Assembly (NCBI GenBank): GCA_958453935.1
Contig: CAUDZT010000082.1
Span: 1-7,543 of the forward strand
Direction: 5' to 3'
Source: an uncultured Collinsella sp.
Lineage (GTDB): Bacteria; Actinomycetota; Coriobacteriia; Coriobacteriales; Coriobacteriaceae
Length of the DNA: 7,543 nucleotides
Shown: in pieces, positions 1-5,296 of the stretch
How the letters are laid out: every line of letters starts with the position of its first letter
Numbering within the stretch: the first letter of the stretch is position 1
Notes under the pieces: generated by a model
The model's input: only the letters and a program-made list of their open reading frames with translations
Told to the model about the DNA's origin: nothing
Databases searched by the model: none
Position numbers and translations under genes: made by a program

Positions 1-16
1 TCCGTACATGTACGGA
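1..16. promoter_or_regulatory. Perfect 16-bp palindrome (possible operator)
   Basis: The first 16 bases, TCCGTACATGTACGGA, equal their own reverse complement. Eighteen bases after the second half-site, the octamer CGGATGAA (13-20) recurs at 34-41, a 21-bp period that would put both copies on the same face of the helix. The site lies about 145 bp upstream of the iron-sulfur protein gene, so it could be an operator for that gene or for something to the left. It sits at the window edge, so it may instead be part of a larger structure or of an upstream gene's end (one frame has a stop at 17-19). Function is inference only. Confidence 0.35.
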
Positions 17-89
17 TGAATATGGGAAGTGTTCGGATGAAGTTGCCAATCAAGGAGGCTATTTGCCGCAAAGGTGCTCCGCGTGTAAT

Positions 90-120
90 TTGCCCGAGGC
101 ACGGGCCGATAGCGTATCAT
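90..120 (+). promoter_or_regulatory. Possible sigma-70-type promoter of the Fe-S protein gene
   Basis: A TTGCCC hexamer (90-95) and a TATCAT hexamer (115-120) are 19 bp apart, and the start codon at 161 follows about 40 nt after the -10-like box. The -10 match is reasonable and the spacer is longer than ideal, so this is a weak call. Confidence 0.25.
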
Positions 121-160
121 TATCTCTTGCTTGTTTGCACTGCTCAGGGAGGGGCCGCGC

Positions 161-1414
161 ATGGCGCAGGAACACGATCTGTTTGATGACATTATCGAGA
201 TCAGCAAGGGTTTCGACTTTCTTAAAAACCCGCTTGGCGGCGTGACCGATGCGCTCGATCCGTCGGCGCCGCAGTGGAATCCTGCCGACTATAAGGAGCG
301 CCCGCGCGGAAACACCATTCCGTGCCTGACCTGCAAAAACGAAAAGAGCGGCTGCACCGCGTGCATGGACGTGTGCCCGGTCAACGCTATCGAGGTCGAG
401 GAAGACGCCATCGAGATCCTCGACTCCTGTCGCAAGTGCGGCCTGTGCGCCGCTGCCTGTCCGACCGAGGCGATCATCTCGCCGCGCCTGGCGCCCAAAA
501 ACCTGTATGACGACATCGTCTCTGCTGCTACGAGCCACGAGACCGCCTACGTCACTTGCACGCGCGCCCTTAAGCGCATGCCGCGCGAAAACGAGGTCGT
601 CGTCGCCTGCGTGGGCGATATTACGGCCGAGACCTGGTTCTCGGTGCTGGCGGACTATCCCAACGTGAGCGTGTACCTGCCGTTGGGCGTGTGCGATAAG
701 TGCCGCAACACCGGTGGCGAGGATATTCTGGGCGAGGCCATCGCCACCGCCGAGGAGTGGGCCGGTACGGGCATGGGCCTGGAGGTCGACCCCAAGAGCC
801 TCAAATGTCATAAGCGCCGCGAGTACGAGCGCAAGGAGTACATGGATAAGATTGCCCGCGCCACGGGCCTTACCGTGACCAAGCTCAACCCGGCAACGGC
901 GGCGCTGGCCTCGGTGACGCAGAAGCTCAAAGCCCACCGCCACCAGATTACCCAGCTGGAGCGCACGCTCAATACCATGTGCGGCGCCACGACGGCAAAA
1001 CGTCGCCGTACGCTTACGCACGGGCGCCAGCTGGTACTCTCGACGTTGCAAAACCACCCCGAGCTTGCCCAGAACATGCAGGTGAGCACGCCGGAATGCG
1101 ATTTTGACAAGTGCACGTCGTGTGGCGAATGCGTCAACGTGTGCCCCACGTTTGCCTGCGATTTGGTGGGAAGCGGCCGCTTTGCACTGGAGTCCACGTA
1201 TTGCCTAGGCTGCGGAGCCTGCGTCAAGGTGTGCCCCGAGCATGCGCTCAAGTTAGTTAAGCATGACGCGTCCAATCTGGTCGTCGTCGATCCCGAGGCC
1301 GAGGAAAAGGCCGCCCAGAAGGCTAGGGCCCACGAAGAAGCCCAGAAGGTCAAGGCTGAGGCGAAGGCCAAGCTCGACAAGATGCTCGATCAGGTGGAGA
1401 AGCTCGCGGACTAG
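161..1414 (+). CDS. 4Fe-4S dicluster poly-ferredoxin-like protein
   Basis: This is a 417-residue soluble iron-sulfur protein, probably an electron carrier or an electron-transfer subunit of an anaerobic redox complex; no specific partner can be named. The N-terminal module has C58, C65, C68 and C72-P, with C55 nearby, and then a canonical CxxCxxCxxxCP at C90/93/96/100. The C-terminal module has two canonical motifs, C318/321/324/328 and C348/351/354/358, the arrangement of a 2[4Fe-4S] ferredoxin. Between them lies a ~210-residue segment with further cysteines (C133, C150, C178xxC181, C216, C274) and no family I recognise. Residues ~376-417 are an Ala/Lys/Glu-rich tail, likely a charged helix. 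There is no signal peptide or membrane segment. I chose ATG 161 because AGGGAGGGG lies at 146-154, six bases upstream; a TTG at 131 in the same frame has no such site. It is followed by a 114-bp gap with its own promoter for ychF, so it is probably transcribed separately. Confidence 0.85.
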   Translation: MAQEHDLFDDIIEISKGFDFLKNPLGGVTDALDPSAPQWNPADYKERPRGNTIPCLTCKNEKSGCTACMDVCPVNAIEVEEDAIEILDSCRKCGLCAAACPTEAIISPRLAPKNLYDDIVSAATSHETAYVTCTRALKRMPRENEVVVACVGDITAETWFSVLADYPNVSVYLPLGVCDKCRNTGGEDILGEAIATAEEWAGTGMGLEVDPKSLKCHKRREYERKEYMDKIARATGLTVTKLNPATAALASVTQKLKAHRHQITQLERTLNTMCGATTAKRRRTLTHGRQLVLSTLQNHPELAQNMQVSTPECDFDKCTSCGECVNVCPTFACDLVGSGRFALESTYCLGCGACVKVCPEHALKLVKHDASNLVVVDPEAEEKAAQKARAHEEAQKVKAEAKAKLDKMLDQVEKLAD

Positions 1415-1441
1415 TCAGCGACCCCTATCTCTGCTTCATTC

Positions 1442-1485
1442 GTGCCGCCGTGGCGTCCGGGTTAGCCCAGATGCTGCGGCGGCGC
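1442..1485. repeat. GC-rich inverted repeat between the Fe-S gene and ychF
   Basis: GCCGCCG (1444-1450) pairs with CGGCGGC (1477-1483), and the stem can be extended by wobble pairs on both sides. The loop holds a small GGG/CCC stem around 1460-1468. It could end the Fe-S transcript, but no T-run follows, and its right arm abuts the -10 box of the ychF promoter. In G+C-rich DNA such a stem can also be chance. Confidence 0.25.
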
Positions 1486-1491
1486 TATACT
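1463..1491 (+). promoter_or_regulatory. Probable promoter of ychF
   Basis: A good -10 box TATACT (1486-1491) lies 17 bp after TTAGCC (1463-1468), a three-of-six match to the -35 consensus. A transcript starting near 1498 would have a ~30-nt leader containing the ribosome site AAAAGGAG (1516-1523). This would drive ychF and the small membrane gene behind it. Confidence 0.45.
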
Positions 1492-1528
1492 TATGCAGTT
1501 TGAAATGCTTGTACCAAAAGGAGCTGTC

Positions 1529-2605
<1,077 letters not shown>

Positions 2606-2616
2606 GGACGACGCGC

Positions 2617-3000
2617 ATGTTTAAATATGGTAAAAAAGCCGGCTACATGGGTATTGCACTGCTCGTACTTGCGGTGATTCCGCTGGTGGTCGCAGCGTGT
2701 GTTATCCCCAACATTGGTCCCGAGGTGGCAACAAAGTTTAATGCCGCCGGCGAGGTGACGCGCTGGGGCAAGAGTTACGAGTTGCTGGCACTGCCGGTGC
2801 TCAACCTGCTGCTGAGCGTGGCGACGTACTTTACGGCAGGACGCCAGGCTAAAAACAATGATGACTCCGCCGCCATGGCGCGCATCGTGTGCGAGCGCTA
2901 CCTGCGTAACGGTTGCATCACGGGTGTGTTCCTCAACGTGGTCAACGTTTACTTTATGTACTCGGCGATTACCGGAACGGGCTTTGGCTTTGGTTTCTAG
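2617..3000 (+). CDS. Small DUF1648-like membrane protein
   Basis: A 127-residue hydrophobic protein with three likely transmembrane segments (about 10-30, 54-75 and 97-118). Between the first two is a segment reading IP, then ATKFNAAGEVTRWGKSYELL, then LP. This is the pattern of the DUF1648 domain (the N-terminal part of SdpI-type immunity/membrane proteins), in which a conserved F/W-N-x-x-G motif follows the first membrane helix. The function of stand-alone DUF1648 proteins is unknown. The start ATG 2617 is preceded by AAGGACG (2604-2610), which overlaps the ychF stop codon; the 11-nt gap suggests co-transcription and perhaps translational coupling with ychF. Its stop codon is only 9 bp from the stop of the convergent gene. 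The end is Gly/Phe-rich (GTGFGFGF). Family assignment is by pattern recall and moderately sure; that it is a real gene is well supported. Confidence 0.8.
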   Translation: MFKYGKKAGYMGIALLVLAVIPLVVAACVIPNIGPEVATKFNAAGEVTRWGKSYELLALPVLNLLLSVATYFTAGRQAKNNDDSAAMARIVCERYLRNGCITGVFLNVVNVYFMYSAITGTGFGFGF

Positions 3001-3009
3001 CTTGTCCTT

Positions 3010-3399
3010 TTAGGCAACGAGCCTGCACGCATATTCAAGGGCTGCTGCGAGGCCGCCGCTCGATCGTGGTTTAAAGACCATGTCGGCGGCGGCCTCGTTT
3101 TCGTATCCGGCGCCGCGAAGGGCGAGTGCGATACCGGCTTCCAGGAGAAGGGGCAGACCACGTTGGCTGGTTGCGATTACGGCAGCCTGATTGAGCGAGC
3201 AGCTGTGCGCTTGGCATTGGATGGCAAGTTCACCTTGCGCCGGGCAAGGGACCAGAACGGCGGCGACGCGACTTGATAGCAATGCAAATGCTGTGCGCTC
3301 ATCGGGCGAAAGGCAATCAGCTTCAACGACGACGAGCTTGGGCGGTGCGCTGTTTGTGCGAAGCATGGCTCGGTACATGCGGACCGAAGAACCCGACAT
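3010..3399 (-). CDS. Short degenerate HAD-like domain protein, function unknown
   Basis: A 129-residue protein with no signal peptide. Residues ~72-127 follow the C-terminal pattern of HAD-fold phosphatases and P-type-ATPase phosphorylation domains: a hydrophobic strand, then PLLLEAGIALAL (83-94), then EAAADMVF (102-109), then GGLAAALEYA (115-124). Where these families carry the acidic, Mg2+-binding GDxxND or GDGxND motif, this protein has ATSQRG (76-81), so both aspartates are missing. The N-terminal strand KLVVVEADC (21-29) likewise lacks a DxDGT or DKTGT motif. It is therefore unlikely to be a working phosphatase and could be a binding or structural relic. The gene looks real: AGGAG lies six bases before the ATG at 3399. 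It is divergent from the XRE regulator at 3476, with a 24-bp palindrome between, so it is probably controlled by that protein. Family placement is inference from motif spacing. Confidence 0.65.
   Translation of the reverse strand: MSGSSVRMYRAMLRTNSAPPKLVVVEADCLSPDERTAFALLSSRVAAVLVPCPAQGELAIQCQAHSCSLNQAAVIATSQRGLPLLLEAGIALALRGAGYENEAAADMVFKPRSSGGLAAALEYACRLVA
3048..3101 (+). terminator. Possible terminator of the ychF/DUF1648 transcript, inside the opposing gene
   Basis: CGAGGCCGCCGC (3048-3059) and GCGGCGGCCTCG (3086-3097) are perfect 12-bp complements, and TTTT (3098-3101) follows on the + strand. The 26-nt loop contains a smaller stem, TGGT/ACCA. This is a very stable hairpin 48 bp past the membrane-protein stop codon, but the T-run is short and the loop long. 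On the minus strand the same bases encode EAAAD and SGGL of the opposing gene, so the dyad may partly reflect Ala/Gly codons. Confidence 0.35.
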
Positions 3400-3422
3400 A
3401 GAAAACTCCTGTGTATTCGTTT

Positions 3423-3446
3423 AAACGTAAACTATAGTTTACGTTT
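3423..3446. promoter_or_regulatory. Perfect 24-bp palindrome, probable operator of the XRE regulator
   Basis: The half-site AAACGTAAACTA (3423-3434) is followed without a spacer by its exact reverse complement (3435-3446). It lies between the minus-strand HAD-like gene (start 3399) and the plus-strand XRE gene (start 3476). Its centre contains TATAGT (3433-3438), a good -10 box that by symmetry reads on both strands, although clear -35 boxes are not visible. A dimeric helix-turn-helix protein binding here would cover both start regions, so autoregulation plus control of the divergent gene is the simplest reading. Confidence 0.75.
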
Positions 3447-3475
3447 TTGTTCAGCTCCATTTCAAACTCGGCTGC

Positions 3476-3694
3476 ATGGACGAACGTGCGAAACAGATTC
3501 TTGGCAAGCGAGTCGAGCAGACGCGCAGGGACCTTGGTATCTCCAAGGTCGATTTTTGTGTGGCGACAGGAATCAGCCGACCCTACCTCGACCGAATCGA
3601 AGATGGGACGGCAAATTTCACGCTCAAGGTTCTATTTAAGATCGCGCCCGCCCTTGGCATGACGGTGTCAGAGCTTCTCGAGGGTATCGAATAG
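3476..3694 (+). CDS. XRE/Cro-type helix-turn-helix transcriptional regulator
   Basis: A 72-residue single-domain DNA-binding protein of the Cro/C1 (XRE) family. Five helices can be traced: about 4-18 (RAKQILGKRVEQTRR), 22-29 (ISKVDFCV), 33-42 (ISRPYLDRIE, the recognition helix), 48-58 (FTLKVLFKIAP) and 63-69. Typical family marks are the RIEDG turn, like SxxExG, and GMTVSELLEG at the end. There is no effector or toxin domain, so it should act as a dimer on a palindromic site; the 24-bp palindrome at 3423-3446 is 29 bp upstream. Apart from the ATG at 3476, no ATG, GTG or TTG exists in this frame back to the stop at 3428-3430. No convincing Shine-Dalgarno sequence precedes it, so translation may be weak. 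Its codons are less strictly G/C-ending than those of ychF or guaA. It could be the antitoxin-like half of a pair, but the neighbour shows no toxin fold. Confidence 0.88.
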   Translation: MDERAKQILGKRVEQTRRDLGISKVDFCVATGISRPYLDRIEDGTANFTLKVLFKIAPALGMTVSELLEGIE

Positions 3695-3729
3695 GGCGTT
3701 CCCCCGCTGTATTTGACGCTCTTTGGGCG

Positions 3730-3771
3730 GGTCCCCCTGGTTGCGATGTGCAAAATCGCGAGTATTCAGCA
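3730..3771 (+). repeat. Repeat copy A of an inverted pair
   Basis: The box GGTCCCCCT (3730-3738) is followed after 9 bp by a 24-bp block (3748-3771) that begins GTGCAAAA and contains GAGTATTC before ending GCA. The same two boxes occur in inverted orientation at 3935-3973. The 24-bp blocks agree at 19 positions without gaps. Confidence 0.55.
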
Positions 3772-3786
3772 CCTGTTCGGCCGTAG

Positions 3787-3818
3787 ATGGTAGCCCGAGC
3801 GGCTGGCGTTGCCTTTTT
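3787..3818 (+). terminator. Weak terminator candidate for the XRE gene
   Basis: GCC/GGC (3793-3795 with 3800-3802) sits inside a GGTA/TGCC closing stem (3789-3792 with 3810-3813), with an unpaired bulge, and is followed directly by TTTTT (3814-3818). The T-run is suitable but the stem is short and interrupted. Confidence 0.2.
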
Positions 3819-3934
3819 AACAGTAGTTAATCCACGCGATAAATAAAAATGAGGAATAAATATTTACTAGACGGCCCGTTCGTCCTAAAAGTTTGTCTAA
3901 CAATCAGCCGATTCTGCGCCTCCGGCGGAGAAAT

Positions 3935-3973
3935 TGCAGAATACTCCGATTTTTGCACGGCCCGAGGGGGACC
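3935..3973 (-). repeat. Repeat copy B of an inverted pair
   Basis: Read on the minus strand, this begins with GGTCCCCCT (3973-3965), then a 6-bp gap, then a 24-bp block (3958-3935) beginning GTGCAAAA and containing GAGTATTC. It mirrors copy A, and the internal gap is 3 bp shorter. It lies 42 bp beyond the asparaginase stop codon, so the pair could fold into a long stem in an RNA crossing the region. Confidence 0.55.
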
Positions 3974-4015
3974 ACCTGTCGTTTGAGGCTGCGATAAGTG
4001 GAACTGCCTTAGGGA

Positions 4016-5029
4016 TTACGCCATCGGGATGCGGTCGTGGTTGACTTGGCTGTAGAACAGGCGCTGGATCTCGGCGGCATCGCGTGACTGGCCGAGTGCC
4101 CACATGGTTTTGGCCACGAGCGTCTCGGTTGTCATATCGTCGCCGCGCAGAATGCCCGGATGATCGGCGTAAGCACGGCCGACCTCATAAACGCCCAGAT
4201 CGAGGCCCTCTTCGGGGACCTGCGTGGTCATAACGACGGTGCGGCCCGAATCGACCCAGCGGAAAATTGTCTCCTGGAATGACTCGCCGGACTCGCCAAA
4301 CTCGGGAATACCGCCAATGCCAAAGGTCTCCAGAATCACGGCGTCGTAGCTATCGGCAAGGGCGTCCAGGATACCCGGGTTTACGCCGGGCGTAAGCTTG
4401 AGTACAAATACGCGCGGGTCGATGCTGTCGTAGAAACGAACCGGATTCTCGTTCTGGTGAGTGCCATGGAGTCCGTTGCGAACGATGCGGTCGTTGCGGA
4501 TATAGGCAATGGGCGGATAGTTGACGCTAATGAACGCGTTAAAGCTCATGGTACGCTGCTTGCGGGCGCGCGTGCCGGCAATGGCGACGCCGCCAAACAC
4601 AATCGAGACATCGTGCGAGTGCTCGTCGAGCGCATAGAGCAGGCTCTGGTACAGGTTGAGCTTGGCGTCGGTAAAGGGATTGCCCATGGGCTTTTGCGAG
4701 CCGGTGAGCACGATGGGCTTGGGGCTGTCCTGAATCAGGTAGGAAAGCGCTGCCGCGGTGTAGCTCATGGTGTCGGTACCGTGCAGAATCACGAAGCCGT
4801 CGTGGTCGGCATAACCCTCGACGATGACGTCGCGGATACGCATCCAGTCACTGGGGCGCATATTGGTGCTGTCGATGTTCATGGGCTGCACGACGTCGAG
4901 CTCGCAGAGGCCCGAGATCTCGGGGACGCTCTGGGCGAGCTCCTCACCGGTCAGGGCGGGGGAGAGGCCATTGCCGTCCTCGGTCGATGCGATGGTGCCG
5001 CCCGTGGCGATGAGAAGGATGCGCTTCAT
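4016..5029 (-). CDS. ansA: Type I (cytoplasmic) L-asparaginase
   Basis: A 337-residue enzyme that hydrolyses L-asparagine to aspartate and ammonia. It has the size of E. coli AnsA and no signal peptide, so it should be cytoplasmic. Motifs seen: ATGGTIAS (8-15) with nucleophile Thr12; ILHGTDTMSYTAAALS (81-96) with the second catalytic Thr85-Asp86 pair; LTGSQKPMGNPFTDAKLNL (108-126); and a lysine, K157 in TRARKQRT, at the place of the catalytic Lys of the family. The C-terminal domain holds LETFGIGGIPE, the substrate/allosteric region of type I enzymes. ATG 5029 is chosen because the protein then starts MKRILLIATGG, and AGGA lies eight bases upstream; a frame extension to 5101 adds residues unlike the family. 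It diverges from guaA across 267 bp and shares no obvious operon. The gene symbol rests on the type I pattern. Confidence 0.93.
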   Translation of the reverse strand: MKRILLIATGGTIASTEDGNGLSPALTGEELAQSVPEISGLCELDVVQPMNIDSTNMRPSDWMRIRDVIVEGYADHDGFVILHGTDTMSYTAAALSYLIQDSPKPIVLTGSQKPMGNPFTDAKLNLYQSLLYALDEHSHDVSIVFGGVAIAGTRARKQRTMSFNAFISVNYPPIAYIRNDRIVRNGLHGTHQNENPVRFYDSIDPRVFVLKLTPGVNPGILDALADSYDAVILETFGIGGIPEFGESGESFQETIFRWVDSGRTVVMTTQVPEEGLDLGVYEVGRAYADHPGILRGDDMTTETLVAKTMWALGQSRDAAEIQRLFYSQVNHDRIPMA

Positions 5030-5077
5030 GCTGGTATTCCTATCGTATTTGCCGCCGCAGAGGCGGAGTCGTTCGGC

Positions 5078-5108
5078 AGTATTGTGGCACAGGGCGTCCA
5101 ATGTTCAA
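5078..5108 (-). promoter_or_regulatory. Weak promoter candidate for the asparaginase gene
   Basis: On the minus strand, TTGAAC (5108-5103) and AATACT (5083-5078) are 19 bp apart. Each is a four-of-six match and the spacer is long. Its -35 box touches the imperfect dyad at 5107-5133, which would allow control from that site. Confidence 0.2.
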
Positions 5109-5133
5109 ACGTATTACATCATCTGTAACGTTT
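5107..5133. promoter_or_regulatory. Imperfect dyad in the ansA-guaA divergent region
   Basis: The 27-bp segment opens with AAACGT and closes with ACGTTT, and around its centre has TTACA (5114-5118) and TGTAA (5124-5128) five bases apart. The outer hexamers are the same as those ending the 24-bp palindrome at 3423-3446, although the centres differ in length. It may be a binding site for the same or a related regulator, acting on either divergent gene. Confidence 0.35.
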
Positions 5134-5215
5134 AGTATCACTCCAATTGCCGTCAAATAGGGCCCCGGTCGTGCGTTTGCCGTGCGCTGATGGCTGCGAG
5201 GGACGAGAAACCCCA

Positions 5216-5230
5216 TATAACGTGTACACT
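5216..5230 (+). promoter_or_regulatory. Possible -10 region for guaA
   Basis: TATAAC (5216-5221) and TACACT (5225-5230) are both -10-like, within 80 nt of the guaA start. No good -35 hexamer is found 16-18 bp upstream of either, so the exact promoter is not decided. Confidence 0.25.
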
Positions 5231-5255
5231 ATGAAAGTTATTTTCGTTCATTCAC

Positions 5256-5278
5256 GCGGGTGGGCACCGGCTCCCCGC
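5256..5278 (+). promoter_or_regulatory. Hairpin in the guaA leader next to the ribosome site
   Basis: GCGGG (5256-5260) pairs with CCCGC (5274-5278). After a one-base bulge, GGGC (5262-5265) pairs with GCTC (5270-5273) through one wobble, closing an ACCG loop. The ribosome site AGAGGGGG (5284-5291) begins five bases later. It is too close to guaA to act as a terminator and could modulate translation. It does not match the purine riboswitch core that I know. Confidence 0.3.
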
Positions 5279-5296
5279 CAACAAGAGGGGGAAACC

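Larger units (their letters stand above)
3695..4015. other. Gene-free 321-bp region with A+T-rich core
   Basis: No convincing gene is visible. The outer parts are G+C-rich and carry two inverted copies of a short repeat (3730-3771 and 3935-3973). The core, about 3813-3900, is strikingly A/T-rich and holds two small dyads: TTAAC/GTTAA (3817-3821 with 3826-3830) and the palindrome TAAATATTTA (3857-3866). A 45-codon frame from ATG 3850 has no ribosome site. The whole region looks like an intergenic repeat element or the scar of one. Confidence 0.5.

Noticed and set aside
3..245. Open frame with a TTG at 63 and AAGGAGG at 52-58
   Set aside because: The ribosome-like site is good, but the predicted peptide is Cys/Arg/Ser-rich with no recognisable pattern and overlaps the well-supported start of the Fe-S gene by more than 80 bp.
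59..1057. Long minus-strand open frame opposite the Fe-S gene
   Set aside because: It mirrors a G/C-ending codon pattern of the real gene, has no family-like motifs and no ribosome site; the same applies to long antisense frames over ychF and guaA.
3191..3424. Plus-strand frame opposite the HAD-like gene
   Set aside because: It has no ribosome site or motif, and the minus-strand frame has a clear AGGAG and a HAD-like pattern.
3850..3990. 45-codon frame in the A+T-rich intergenic core
   Set aside because: It has no ribosome site, and it runs through repeat copy B, which explains its sequence.
3897..4103. Minus-strand frame crossing the end of the asparaginase gene
   Set aside because: It overlaps ansA in another frame and its tail is just repeat copy B translated.
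5216..5296. Purine riboswitch upstream of guaA
   Set aside because: The conserved three-way-junction core and paired loop sequences are not present; only a single local hairpin is seen.
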